Positions 14,727 to 23,665 of a stretch of 64,000 bases of DNA are shown here, in pieces. Each line of letters begins with the position of its first letter. The first letter of the stretch is position 1. The notes under the pieces are model-generated. The model made no database searches. It had not been told where the DNA came from and saw only the letters and a list, made by a program, of their open reading frames with translations. Source of the stretch: Phenylobacterium sp. (GTDB lineage: Bacteria; Pseudomonadota; Alphaproteobacteria; Caulobacterales; Caulobacteraceae); the NCBI RefSeq assembly GCF_022402485.1, contig NZ_JAKRSA010000009.1, forward strand, positions 1 to 64,000, written 5' to 3'. The position numbers and the translations under genes were made by a program.

Positions 14727-14972
14727 ATGAGCAAGCCCCCGCATCTGAACTACCGCCCAATGGATGACGGGCGCTACGAGGTGTGGCTCCATGCTGTGGT
14801 CACTCAGGACGCCCTGCTTGGCCTGCACGGGGTGCTGGCACAGTATGACGCCGAAGCCCCCCCCGAAAGCGCCCCAGAGGCCGACCACGACGGCGCCTCG
14901 GGCAAAGAGATCGGTGCCGACGGGGCCAGCGCCAACGACGACACCGAGATGGATGGCGGCAAGGCCCACTGA
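14727..14972 (+). CDS. small acidic hypothetical protein, 81 aa
   Basis: The first half (NYRPMDDGRYEVWLHAVVTQDALLGLHGVLAQYD) reads like a folded domain; the second half is low-complexity, rich in Asp, Glu, Ala and Gly, ending DDTEMDGGKAH. No family is recognised. It converges on the Hpt gene with a 19-bp gap. The ribosome-binding site is weak, so the call rests on composition and the good fit in the gap. Confidence 0.5.
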   Translation: MSKPPHLNYRPMDDGRYEVWLHAVVTQDALLGLHGVLAQYDAEAPPESAPEADHDGASGKEIGADGASANDDTEMDGGKAH

Positions 14973-14991
14973 CCCTCCTGGTCAGTGCAAA

Positions 14992-15345
14992 TCAGCCCCC
15001 GCTCGGCGACCTCAAGGACCGGAGCATCAGCTCGTGGACATAGGCCGCCACGTCGGAGAGCGCGGCGTCCAGGGCGTCACGGACCGCCGCCAGTTGGCCT
15101 TCCCCCTCGACCTCGGCGGCCTCACAGGCTGCAGCCAAGGCACCAGCCCCGATGCCCCGCGCCGTTCCCTTGATCGTATGGACCGCGTCGCGCCAGCCCT
15201 CCTGGCCCGGGACAATCATCGGCGCCCACAGGCTGGCCTGCTGACGGAACAGTTCTAGGACTTCCTGCACCACGCCCAGGTCACCGGCGGCATAGGATTC
15301 CAGATAGGCGAAGTCCACCGCCCCGGTCAGATCGCGTCGCGCCAT
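14992..15345 (-). CDS. Hpt-domain phosphotransfer protein
   Basis: A single histidine phosphotransfer domain of 117 aa. The signature is DAVHTIKGTARGIGAGALA with the phosphoryl-accepting His near residue 57, within a four-helix bundle. It would shuttle phosphate between a hybrid kinase and a response regulator. Size and sequence recall the ShpA-type Hpt of Caulobacter; that identification is tentative. The ATG at 15345 begins the domain-proximal sequence; the longer upstream frame overlaps the tRNA-Lys gene and is rejected. Confidence 0.85.
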   Translation of the reverse strand: MARRDLTGAVDFAYLESYAAGDLGVVQEVLELFRQQASLWAPMIVPGQEGWRDAVHTIKGTARGIGAGALAAACEAAEVEGEGQLAAVRDALDAALSDVAAYVHELMLRSLRSPSGG

Positions 15346-15436
15346 AAAACTCTCAGTCCCTCGCTTGCCAAGCCCGGAAATCCGGCTATGTTCCGCGCCC
15401 TCGCCGGGACCCCCGTCAATCGGGCTCCGACGCGAT

Positions 15437-15512
<76 letters not shown>

Positions 15513-15581
15513 AGTTTTCCCATGAGAACTGTTGGTGGTCGGGCCGTGAAGGGCTTGGTCTGTCTGGCGCGAGGTTCGGGA

Positions 15582-15857
15582 ATGTCGATGCTTGCCCTGC
15601 TGGGCCTGTCGATCATCAACGGCACCACCTTCGCCCTCTTCGCCCTGGACAAGGTTCGTGCGCAGACCGGTGGCCGCCGGGTGCCTGAGCGCACACTCCT
15701 GGGACTTGCCGCCCTGGGCGGGTCCCCAGCGGCCCTCGCGGCCCAGCAGATCCTGCGCCACAAGACCCGCAAACAGCCCTTTGGGGCCCGGCTGGCCGCT
15801 ATTGCTGGTACCCAGGCCATCGCCCTCGCTGCGGGTCTGGCCCTGCTGGAGGGATGA
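15582..15857 (+). CDS. DUF1294 family membrane protein
   Basis: A small inner-membrane protein of 91 aa. The family pattern is visible: FALFALDKVRAQTGGRRVPE, then LLGLAALGGSPAALAAQQ and RHKTRKQPFG, followed by a final membrane helix. About three hydrophobic segments are predicted. ATG 15582 (MSMLALLG) is preferred to the upstream frame that begins just after tRNA-Lys, because the first membrane helix starts here. Function of the family is unknown. Confidence 0.8.
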   Translation: MSMLALLGLSIINGTTFALFALDKVRAQTGGRRVPERTLLGLAALGGSPAALAAQQILRHKTRKQPFGARLAAIAGTQAIALAAGLALLEG

Positions 15858-15965
15858 GCCGGTCGCCGCTCAGCCCGTCACAGGGCATGGAAAATGCTCT
15901 AGACCTGTATCACCCTGCGGGGTGGCGAAGGGCTATCAAGGCCCAGGGAACCAGGGGAGTGGCCG

Positions 15966-16628
15966 ATGATGAAACTCTATAGCGGGGACCTGAGCCCCTA
16001 TTCCGCCAAGGTGCGGATGCAGATCTACGCCAAGGGCATCGAAGATATTGAACTGGCGCCGCCGCCTGGCTTCCCCCAGGCCGGCTTCAGCAAGGTTTCC
16101 CCCATCGCCCGCATTCCGGCCCTCGACCTGGGGGATGAGGTGATCGCCGAGTCGGAGGTGATCAGCGAGTATCTGGAGGAGGTCTATCCGACCCCGCCTC
16201 TGCTGGGCACTTCACCCCGGGAACGGGCCCGCATCCGCACGATCTCGCGGATCGCCGACATCTACGTCATGAACAACATCTTCATGTGCATCCCCCAGGG
16301 CCGGCGCTCCACCCGCAGTGAGGCCGTCCGCGACCTGCTGACCGGCCAGACCGCCCGGGGCGTTCGCACCCTGGAGCACTATCTCGATGGCTCCGGCTTT
16401 GCAGTGGGCGGTGCCCTGACCCTGGCCGACTGCACCCTGGTCCCGGCCCTGTTCCTGGTAGAGAACGTCACCCCGACCTTTGATGTGCCCGATCCCCTGC
16501 AAGAGGCCCCAAAGGTCGGTGCCTATTGGCGGCAAATCCAAGAGAACCCCCTCGCCGCCCGTGTTCTGGTGGAGCTGCATCGCGGCCTGGAGGAACGTCA
16601 GGACCTGATGCGCAAGGCCGGCGCCTGA
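15966..16628 (+). CDS. glutathione S-transferase family protein
   Basis: The 220-aa cytosolic protein has an N-terminal thioredoxin-like domain (1-80) with SPYSAKVRM at the active-site position, the cis-proline ARIPAL and the glutathione-binding ESEVISEYLE, then a helical C-terminal domain with the conserved LTLADCTLVPALF. The serine in SPYS suggests a zeta/beta-like GST. Substrate unknown. It has its own upstream GGGGAG and stands alone. Confidence 0.9.
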   Translation: MMKLYSGDLSPYSAKVRMQIYAKGIEDIELAPPPGFPQAGFSKVSPIARIPALDLGDEVIAESEVISEYLEEVYPTPPLLGTSPRERARIRTISRIADIYVMNNIFMCIPQGRRSTRSEAVRDLLTGQTARGVRTLEHYLDGSGFAVGGALTLADCTLVPALFLVENVTPTFDVPDPLQEAPKVGAYWRQIQENPLAARVLVELHRGLEERQDLMRKAGA

Positions 16629-16756
16629 TCCCTCCCGAGCGGGTCTGATTTTCGTCCTGATTGGCTATCATGATGTCGACACGGGTCGCCCATGGGCGGT
16701 GCGTTTCGATAAGGTCGCGTGGACCTGCCCGATCCAACCCCGAAGGAAGCCTCCCT

Positions 16757-17485
16757 ATGTCCGCTAAAGCGCTTCGCCTTGCCCTTCTGGGCACCTGCCT
16801 GCTGTCCAGCCCGGCCTTGGCCCAGGGGGCCACAGCGGCGACCGAAGCGCCGGCCGCCGTGGCACCGGCCGCAGCCTTCAGCCTTGCCCCGCTGCCCTAT
16901 GCCTATGACGCCCTGGAGCCGCTGGTTGACGCCGAAACCATGCGCATTCATCACGGCCGCCATCATCAGGCCTATGTGAACAATCTCAACGCGTTCCTGG
17001 CAGCGACCCCTGGCCTGGCTGGCAAGTCCCTTTTGGACCTCCATCAGGAGACCTCCAAGCATCCTGCGGTACTGCGCAACAATGCTGGGGGGCACTACAA
17101 CCACACCCTGTTCTGGGAGCTGATGGCGCCCAAGGGTCAAGGGGGCGAGCCCAGTGCTGTGCTGATGGCGCAGATCAACAAGGACTTCGGGTCCATGGAG
17201 GCCTTCAAGACGGCCTTTCAGGCCGCCGGCGCCCAGAGGTTCGGCTCAGGATGGGCCTGGCTGGTCTGGGACGGTGCCAAGCTCGTGGTCACCTCAACGC
17301 CCAATCAGGACAATCCGCTGATGGACGACGCCCCCGTCAAGGGCGCGCCGATCATCGCCAATGATGTCTGGGAACACGCCTATTATCTGAAGCACCAGAG
17401 CAATCGCGGGGCCTATCTCACCACCTGGTGGGAGGTGGTGAACTGGAATGAGGTCAACCGCCTGTTTGACGCCGCACGCCAGTAG
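16757..17485 (+). CDS. exported Fe/Mn superoxide dismutase
   Basis: The 242-aa protein converts superoxide to peroxide. ATG 16757 is preceded by GGAAG and gives a signal peptide (ALRLALLGTCLLSSPALA), so the enzyme is periplasmic. Metal ligands are seen as HHGRHHQAYVNNL (His), GGHYNHTLFW (His), and the pair in VWEHAYYLKHQ (Asp/His region, DVWEHAY). Length is that of a standard SOD plus a leader and an alanine/proline linker. No chaperone or partner gene is adjacent. A strong hairpin follows the gene. Confidence 0.93.
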   Translation: MSAKALRLALLGTCLLSSPALAQGATAATEAPAAVAPAAAFSLAPLPYAYDALEPLVDAETMRIHHGRHHQAYVNNLNAFLAATPGLAGKSLLDLHQETSKHPAVLRNNAGGHYNHTLFWELMAPKGQGGEPSAVLMAQINKDFGSMEAFKTAFQAAGAQRFGSGWAWLVWDGAKLVVTSTPNQDNPLMDDAPVKGAPIIANDVWEHAYYLKHQSNRGAYLTTWWEVVNWNEVNRLFDAARQ

Positions 17486-17510
17486 ACGCTCCGCCATAGG
17501 GCAGGCCCAC

Positions 17511-17545
17511 CTGCCTCTGCGTGGCCTTCGGGCCTGCAGAGGCAG
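17511..17545. terminator. strong hairpin between convergent genes
   Basis: A 10-bp perfect stem (CTGCCTCTGC/GCAGAGGCAG) encloses a second stem GGCC-TTCG-GGCC with a UUCG tetraloop. It lies between the SOD stop and the convergent gene ending at 17609. There is no T tract on either side, so it may act as an mRNA 3'-end stabiliser or a weak bidirectional terminator. Confidence 0.6.
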
Positions 17546-17608
17546 CGGGCAGACCCCCTGATCGCTTCAAGGCCATCGGAGCCCCCTAAAGCCGGCACCG
17601 GCCAGGGC

Positions 17609-17974
17609 TCAGGCCCCTGGTGACGCTCGCTCTTCCGGTGTGTGCGCCGTCTCCGGGGGATCGTTCAACGGCGGCAGATGGGCGGCCACCAGATCGTCCC
17701 GTTCGGCCAGCCGCACAGCACGTCGCACATTCAGACGCAGAAGCAGTTCAGCCGACGGCCACCGCCGCCGCACGTCGCTGAGACGGGCGATCAGATCGGT
17801 GCCCATCACGTTTTCCGTCTCACCGGCATAGATGAGCCGTGTCTCGGCCTCTGGACCGGTGTCGGAGATGACATAATTTGCCCCCGCCATAGGCGGAATG
17901 CGGTCATTCTCCAGGGCGGTATAACGGTAAGTGGCGCCGGTCTTGCCGACGAAATCCAGTTGGCGGGCCAACAC
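17609..17974 (-). CDS. hypothetical protein, 121 aa
   Basis: Starts with GTG at 17974. The N-terminal part (LDFVGKTGATYRYTALENDRIPPMAGANYVI) reads like a GIY-YIG-type or small beta domain, and the middle includes LIYAGETENVMGTDLIARLSDVRRR; the pattern YxxA...LIYAGET is only suggestive of GIY-YIG nucleases and I do not assert it. The proline- and glutamate-rich C terminus appears disordered. No signal peptide or membrane segment. It converges on the SOD gene across the 17511-17545 hairpin. Confidence 0.6.
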   Translation of the reverse strand: MLARQLDFVGKTGATYRYTALENDRIPPMAGANYVISDTGPEAETRLIYAGETENVMGTDLIARLSDVRRRWPSAELLLRLNVRRAVRLAERDDLVAAHLPPLNDPPETAHTPEERASPGA

Positions 17975-18278
17975 AACGCTCCCAGCCTAGTCTACGCATT
18001 TTCAAGGGATCGGCGATCAAGCCGCCGACAGACCCCTCTCTACACGGTCGAATTGGGCGAAAGCGAGACGCCATTCACAGCCAAGCTCGTGAATTTCAGC
18101 ACTTTCGCGTGCTCAGGAACAACCGTCGCCATAAGGCGTTCCGACCGAACCCCCGGCTCTGCTAAGATTGGCGGGGCGGCCCCTGTCGAGTCCGCCATGA
18201 GTTTGGAGCCGCACCATTTCCAAGGTTTCCCCCACCGGTGACCTGCCCGCTGCGTTCGAACTCGTTGGCGAGGGGGAC

Positions 18279-19352
18279 GTGCGCACGGTGAAGTTGACCG
18301 GCGACTGGACCCTGAATGCGGTCGACCGGGAAGGTCGGCGCCTGTCGGCCGCGCTCCGCAGCGCCCCGGTACAGCATTACGATCTGACCGATGTGGGCCG
18401 GATGGACACCGCAGGTGCCTTTGCGCTGATCCGGGCTGCCGGGGGCACCCTGGACCTTGCGAGGGTCGAGGCCCGGCCAGAAAGCCAGAGGCTGATCGAG
18501 CTTGTGGCCAGGGCGGCGGCAAAACGAGAGGTGCCGAAGGAAGAGCCCCGCGGTTGGCACGAGATGACCGTGCGGATCGGCAAGGGGGTGGTCGGCACCG
18601 GCTATGACGCCTTCGACACCCTGGTATTTGCCGGTCACCTGCTGATCGTTCTGGCCAAGAGCCTGATCAATCCCTTCCGGATCCGCTGGGCGTCGGTGTT
18701 CTCCCTGGCCGAGCGCGCCGGACTGGACGCCATCCCCATTGTCGCCCTGACCTCCTTCTTTATTGGCGCTGTGGTGGGCCTGCTGGGCGCCAACATGCTC
18801 CGGGAGTTTGGCGCCCAGGTGTTTGCCGTCGAGCTGATTGGCGTTGCGGTGCTGCGGGAGTTCAACATCCTCATCACCGCCATCCTGCTGGCTGGACGCT
18901 CGGCCTCATCCTTCGCCGCCGAGATCGGCTCGATGAAGATGAACCAGGAAGTCGACGCCATGAAGGTCATGGGCGTTGATCCCTTCGAAGCCCTGGTCTT
19001 TCCCCGCTTCATGGCCCTGTTGATCACCATTCCTCTGTTGACCTTCGTGGCCACCCTGGCCGGGCTCTGCGGCGGTCTGGCCATCACCTGGACCGTGCTG
19101 GATATTGGGCCGAGCTTCTTCTTCCAGCGGATCCTGGAATATGTGGGCCCTACCCATTTCTGGGTGGGCATGTCCAAGGCCCCGATCATGGCGATCGTCA
19201 TCGCCGGGATCGGCTGTCGGCAGGGCATGGAGGTCGGCGGTGACGTGGAGTCCCTGGGCCGACGGGTGACCGCCGCGGTGGTGCACGCCATCTTCGCCAT
19301 CATCATGATCGATGCGGCCTTCGCCCTGCTCTATATGGAGCTGGACATTTGA
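18279..19352 (+). CDS. mlaE: MlaE-type permease with N-terminal STAS domain
   Basis: Inner-membrane subunit of an ABC system for phospholipid traffic between membranes. Residues 1 to about 85 form a STAS-like domain (DLTDVGRMDTAGAFALIRAAGG), a function that in E. coli is the separate MlaB; the rest is the permease with LAERAGLDAIPIVALTSFFIGAV, the signature EIGSMKMNQEVDAMKVMGVDP and about five membrane helices. Start GTG 18279 directly begins the STAS fold. The stop overlaps the next gene by four bases, so the four-gene operon is coupled. Confidence 0.92.
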   Translation: MRTVKLTGDWTLNAVDREGRRLSAALRSAPVQHYDLTDVGRMDTAGAFALIRAAGGTLDLARVEARPESQRLIELVARAAAKREVPKEEPRGWHEMTVRIGKGVVGTGYDAFDTLVFAGHLLIVLAKSLINPFRIRWASVFSLAERAGLDAIPIVALTSFFIGAVVGLLGANMLREFGAQVFAVELIGVAVLREFNILITAILLAGRSASSFAAEIGSMKMNQEVDAMKVMGVDPFEALVFPRFMALLITIPLLTFVATLAGLCGGLAITWTVLDIGPSFFFQRILEYVGPTHFWVGMSKAPIMAIVIAGIGCRQGMEVGGDVESLGRRVTAAVVHAIFAIIMIDAAFALLYMELDI

Positions 19353-20176
19353 CCGGTCCAAGTCCCCTCACCCCAAGCTTCGCCTCTCCCGCCGAGCCGG
19401 CAGAGGACTATGTGATCGAGGTCGAGGGCCTGCGATCACAGTTCGGCGATCATGTGGTCCACGAGGATCTGCACCTGAACGTCCGTCGGGGTGAAATCGT
19501 CGCGGTGGTTGGCGGGTCAGGGTCTGGCAAGTCGGTGCTGCTGAACTCGATCATCGGTCTGAAGGTCCCCGAGGCTGGGATCGTCAAGGTCTATGGCCAA
19601 GATGTCGCCCGGACCCGGGAGTCCGGGGGACTGGAACGCCGCTGGGGCGTTCTTTTCCAGCACGGTGCCTTATTCTCCAACCTGACCGTGCGGGAAAACA
19701 TCGAGGCGCCCATGCGCGAGCACACCCGGCTGTCGCCGCAGGAGATGGAAGAGTTGGCCGACCTCAAGATCGCCCTGGTCGGCCTGCGCCCCGATGCCGG
19801 GGCCCTCAAACCGTCCGAGCTTTCCGGCGGCATGCGTAAGCGGGCGGCGCTGGCCCGGGCCCTGGCGCTGGATCCCGAGCTGCTGTTTCTGGACGAGCCG
19901 ACCGCCGGCCTTGACCCGATCGGGGCCGGTGCCTTCGACGAACTGATCCATGATCTGTCCGAGAGCCTTCACCTGACCGTGTTCATGATCACCCACGACC
20001 TCGACAGCCTTTACACGATCACCGATCGGGTGGCGGTGATCGCCGACCGCAAGGTGGTGGCCGAGGCCCCGGTCGCCGAACTGGAAACATCTGATCACCC
20101 GTGGATCCGGGAATACTTCCTGGGGCCTCGGGGCCGCGCTGCGGCGAAAGCCACCGCCCAGGGGAGCCTCGCCTGA
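19349..20176 (+). CDS. mlaF: MlaF-type ABC ATPase
   Basis: ATPase that powers the Mla-type lipid transporter. Walker A is GGSGSGKS (about 52-59), the signature is LSGGMRKRAALARAL and Walker B LLFLDEPTAGLDP, with switch histidine in ITHDL. Translation starts at TTG overlapping the permease stop. Length of 275 aa is normal with a short N-terminal extension. Confidence 0.93.
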   Translation: MTGPSPLTPSFASPAEPAEDYVIEVEGLRSQFGDHVVHEDLHLNVRRGEIVAVVGGSGSGKSVLLNSIIGLKVPEAGIVKVYGQDVARTRESGGLERRWGVLFQHGALFSNLTVRENIEAPMREHTRLSPQEMEELADLKIALVGLRPDAGALKPSELSGGMRKRAALARALALDPELLFLDEPTAGLDPIGAGAFDELIHDLSESLHLTVFMITHDLDSLYTITDRVAVIADRKVVAEAPVAELETSDHPWIREYFLGPRGRAAAKATAQGSLA

Positions 20177-20178
20177 CC

Positions 20179-21117
20179 ATGGAAAAGAACGCCAATTACG
20201 CCCTGGTGGGCCTCTCGACCCTGATCCTGTTTGTCGGGCTGGTGATCTTCAGCATCTGGCTGGCGCGTGTGGCCTTTGCCCGGGACTATGATGTCTACGA
20301 CATCCTGTTCCAGGGGCCTGTTCGAGGCCTGACCCAGGGTGGCGAGGTGCATTTCAACGGCATCAAGGTTGGCGAGGTCACGGATATCTCGCTCGACCGG
20401 ACAAATCCCAGCCGGGTGATCTCGCGGGTGCGGGTGAATTCCGATGTGCCGATCCGGGTGGACTCCTTCGCCACCCTGGAACCCCAGGGCATCACGGGCC
20501 TGAACTATGTGCAGATCTCAGCCGGCACCTCGACGAGGCCCCTGCTGAAGGAGGCCGCACCCGAGGGTGAGGTGCCCGTGATCCAAAGTCAGCGCAGCGC
20601 GCTGGCGGACCTCTTGGAAGGGGGTGGAACGGTCCTGTCGCGCACGGTGGAGGCCCTGGACCGGGTCAATCGCGTCCTGTCCGACGAGAATATTGTGACC
20701 CTGGGGGCGGCCATTTCCGATGCCCAGGCGGTGACGGCTGAACTGCGCGAACGCAAGGCGATCATCGCCGACGCCCAGGTCGCTCTGCAGAACATCGGCG
20801 AAGCCGCCAAGGAAGCCAGAGCCCTGGCGGCCTCCACCCGCGACATTGTCGATACCGATGGCCGCGCGGCCATGGCGAGCCTGAGTGAAGCCGCCACAGA
20901 AACCGAGTCCGCCGCCGCCGACCTGCGGCGGATGCTGGCGGCCCTTGAAGGCCCCACCTCGGACTTTGCCACCTATGGCCTGCCCCAGGTGGCCCGCGCA
21001 GCCGAAACCCTGGAGGAGGCTGCAGAGTCCCTTTCGCGCCTGACCAACGAGGTCAATGCCAATCCCCGCGGCGTGGTGGGCAAGGCACCGGCCAAGGAAA
21101 TGGAAATCCAGCCATGA
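20179..21117 (+). CDS. mlaD: MlaD-type MCE-domain protein
   Basis: The 312-aa protein is anchored by one N-terminal helix (ALVGLSTLILFVGLVIFSIWLA) and exposes an MCE domain (about 40-120) to the periplasm, with VRGLTQGGEVHFNGIKVGEV and the conserved LEPQGITGLNYVQI. A long helical region follows (to about 300), typical of alphaproteobacterial MCE proteins that form a hydrophobic tunnel. ATG at 20179 is two bases after the mlaF stop. Confidence 0.9.
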   Translation: MEKNANYALVGLSTLILFVGLVIFSIWLARVAFARDYDVYDILFQGPVRGLTQGGEVHFNGIKVGEVTDISLDRTNPSRVISRVRVNSDVPIRVDSFATLEPQGITGLNYVQISAGTSTRPLLKEAAPEGEVPVIQSQRSALADLLEGGGTVLSRTVEALDRVNRVLSDENIVTLGAAISDAQAVTAELRERKAIIADAQVALQNIGEAAKEARALAASTRDIVDTDGRAAMASLSEAATETESAAADLRRMLAALEGPTSDFATYGLPQVARAAETLEEAAESLSRLTNEVNANPRGVVGKAPAKEMEIQP

Positions 21118-21740
21118 TCACGTTTGTGCGCACCCTGGTTATCACCGGTCTCGCCCTTGGCCTGTCGGCCTGCGTCACGCTGATCCCGGAGACAAAACCT
21201 GCGCAGCTCTATCGCTTCGGCGGAGGTGTGGCCGACGCCTCAGCTGCTGCGCGGACCGAAGGCAGCGTCGGCGTGGTGCTGTCGGGCTCCAGCTTCCCCA
21301 GGGCGTCCAGCGGCGACCAGATCCTGACCCTCACCGGCAGCCAGGCCGCCTATGTGGCAGGCGCCCGGTGGGTGGCCCCGGCCAGCATCCTGTTCGATGA
21401 AGCCCTGGCCCAGGCCTTTGATCGTAATTCAGGCCCTGCCCGGCTGATCACCCGGAGCGAAGTCCGCCCGGCCTCAAGCCTTCTGCGGCTGGATGTTCGC
21501 CGGTTTGAGACGGTCTATGATCCAGGCAAGGCTACAGCCCCTGTGGTCGTCGTGCGTGTGCGCGCGACCCTGACAGCCCGAGACGACCGCACTCAGGTGG
21601 CCGAGGAAATCTTCGAAGCTCAGGTCAGGGCCTCAGATAATCGGGTCGGACAGATCGTCGCTGCCTACGACTCTGCGGTGGGCCAGGTCCTGGAGTCCGT
21701 CGTCGACTGGTCTAATCGGGAGGGGCGGCCTAACCCCTGA
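21114..21740 (+). CDS. ABC-type transport auxiliary lipoprotein
   Basis: A 208-aa lipoprotein with lipobox LSAC (Cys about 20), so probably outer-membrane anchored. It belongs to the PqiC/ABC_trans_aux type, seen in SILFDEALAQAFDR and LLRLDVRRFETVYD. It is the last gene of the Mla-type operon, overlapping mlaD by an ATGA, and probably forms the outer-membrane receiver of the lipid pathway. Confidence 0.88.
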   Translation: MITFVRTLVITGLALGLSACVTLIPETKPAQLYRFGGGVADASAAARTEGSVGVVLSGSSFPRASSGDQILTLTGSQAAYVAGARWVAPASILFDEALAQAFDRNSGPARLITRSEVRPASSLLRLDVRRFETVYDPGKATAPVVVVRVRATLTARDDRTQVAEEIFEAQVRASDNRVGQIVAAYDSAVGQVLESVVDWSNREGRPNP

Positions 21741-22010
21741 GGTCGCGACCGCCGCTGCACCTTTCGCGCAACCCAAAACGGTATCTCTAGTAATCGCCCT
21801 CAAGGCGTGTATTCCAGGCAAACGGCGACTTGCGACCTTCGCCTGACGACTGTGCAGACGGGTGCGCAAGGTTCGCCCGGATTGGGCGGCTTGAAGTCAG
21901 CTTGGCCCTGAACCCCCTTCCGAGTTCCGCCTGCAGCTTGATAAGGCCCACGGCCGCTGGACCCTTGATCCTGATGGTCAGCGCACTTTGCGCCCCCAGC
22001 GGAAACCAGC

Positions 22011-22595
22011 ATGGCCGAAGCCCGCGAAAAGTTCGTGGCCTGGGTCGGCGCGCAGATCCTGCCCCACGAGGGCGATGTGCGCCGATGGCTGAGCCGTGCC
22101 GGATGGAAACGCGATGAGATCGACGACATCGTTCAGGATGCCTATTGCCGCATCGCTGCGCTGGTGAGCATCGATCATATTCAGAATGGCCGCGCCTACC
22201 TTTTCCAGACGATCCGCAGTGTCGTGACAGACAAACTGCGACAGGCCCGCGTGATCTCAATCGCCCGCCCGACGGAATTGGCGCTGCTGAACGTCCTAGA
22301 TCATGAACCCTCCGCTGAGCGGATCGTGGCCAGTCGGCTGGAACTGCGCCGGGTCCAGGCCGTGATCCAGGCTTTGCCGGAGCGATGCAGAACGATATTC
22401 ATGCTGCGCCGGGTGGATGGGCTGTCTCAGCGGGAGATCGCTCGGCGGCTCGGCGTGACCGAGAATGTGGTTGAGGCCCAGGCGGCGCGCGGACTGCGCC
22501 TCATCCTGAGTGCCCTGACCGAGGACGACGGAGGGAAAGAGGCGGCTAGCCGCACGCAGTCTGATGTCAAAGGGTCAAGTCGCCAGAGAGATTGA
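22011..22595 (+). CDS. ECF sigma factor, FecI type
   Basis: The 194-aa protein shows sigma region 2 (DDIVQDAYCRIAAL...RAYLFQTIRSVVTDKLRQ) and region 4 helix-turn-helix (GLSQREIARRLGVTENVVEAQAARGL). It overlaps the FecR-type gene by 32 bases and is followed by a TonB receptor, the standard arrangement for surface signalling: a ligand at the receptor relieves FecR and activates the sigma factor, which then transcribes the transport genes. Confidence 0.92.
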   Translation: MAEAREKFVAWVGAQILPHEGDVRRWLSRAGWKRDEIDDIVQDAYCRIAALVSIDHIQNGRAYLFQTIRSVVTDKLRQARVISIARPTELALLNVLDHEPSAERIVASRLELRRVQAVIQALPERCRTIFMLRRVDGLSQREIARRLGVTENVVEAQAARGLRLILSALTEDDGGKEAASRTQSDVKGSSRQRD

Positions 22596-23517
22596 TGACG
22601 AGGCCGCCCTTTGGGCGGTCAAGACCGATGGGCGTGATCCTTCTGCAGAAGCTGACCCGGGACTCAATGCATGGCTGGCTGGTGATCCCCGTCGCGCCGG
22701 CGCCTATCTTCGAGCCCAGGCTGCGCTCAGCCTAGTCGACCGGGCGCGGGCGCTGCCCCCATCTGAACTCGAGCCCATCATCACGGTCCATACGATCCCC
22801 CGTCGGGCTTTGCTGGCCTGGGGTGGCGCTAGCGCAGTCGCTGCCGCCGGCGGCGCCGTTGTGATGATGAACCTCGGTGAGACGCGACAGAGTACGGGTC
22901 TTGGGGAAATCCGCCGGGCCCCCCTGGCCGATGGCACCCAGGTGGTCTTGAACACCAGCACCGACCTTAAAATCCGACTGACCGCGCGCCAGCGAAGGGT
23001 GGAGCTCCTGAACGGCGAGGCCTGGTTCGACGTGGCGCAGGAGACCGAACGACCGTTCCGAGTCCAGGCCGGCAAAGCCCAGTTCCAGGCCCTGGGGACG
23101 GCCTTCAGCGTCAGGCGGCTTGGCGACAGGACAGATCTGCAGGTTACCGAAGGCACGGTCGAGGCGTGGGTCACCGCCAGCAATGAACGGGCTGTGGTGA
23201 GCGCGGGACACCGCTTGACCCTCAGCGGTGAGGCCGGCCCCCTTGTTGTAAGGCCCGATCATGCTGCCATCCGGCGAAGCCTCGCCTGGCGCCAGGGAGA
23301 AGTCGTCCTGGACGGCGAGACCCTCGCCGAGGCCGCCCGTGAGTTCAATCGCTACAACACCCTGAAAATTGTGGTGGAGGACCCGGAGCTGCGGCAGGAA
23401 CGGCTCGTAGGGCTGTTCCGAACCGGTGATCCGGAGTCTTTTGTGGCGTCCGTGACCAGTCTCACCGGCGCAGAGTCCTACCGGGTCGGCGAGGAACTGC
23501 GCCTCCGGCGCCGCTGA
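22564..23517 (+). CDS. FecR-type transmembrane regulator
   Basis: The 317-aa protein has an N-terminal cytoplasmic DUF4880-like part (EAALWAVKTDGRDPSAEADPGLNAWLAGDPRRAGAY), a membrane helix about 80-100, and the periplasmic FecR domain (ADGTQVVLNTSTDLKIRLTARQRRVELLNGEAWFDV). The C-terminal domain (LDGETLAEAAREFNRYN) is STN-like. It controls the upstream sigma factor in response to the adjacent TonB receptor. Confidence 0.93.
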   Translation: MSKGQVAREIDDEAALWAVKTDGRDPSAEADPGLNAWLAGDPRRAGAYLRAQAALSLVDRARALPPSELEPIITVHTIPRRALLAWGGASAVAAAGGAVVMMNLGETRQSTGLGEIRRAPLADGTQVVLNTSTDLKIRLTARQRRVELLNGEAWFDVAQETERPFRVQAGKAQFQALGTAFSVRRLGDRTDLQVTEGTVEAWVTASNERAVVSAGHRLTLSGEAGPLVVRPDHAAIRRSLAWRQGEVVLDGETLAEAAREFNRYNTLKIVVEDPELRQERLVGLFRTGDPESFVASVTSLTGAESYRVGEELRLRRR

Positions 23518-23665
23518 ACCCGTCGGCACCCGGACATATCTGACTAATTTTCGAGCGATATCGACGGATGCCCCAAGGTGAGCCTCCGGCGGCCCCGGAT
23601 TGTTCACCCCCCCTCGTCCTCCCCCATGACGCCGGATGGAGCCGGCTCGAGAGATGGGGGATAGT

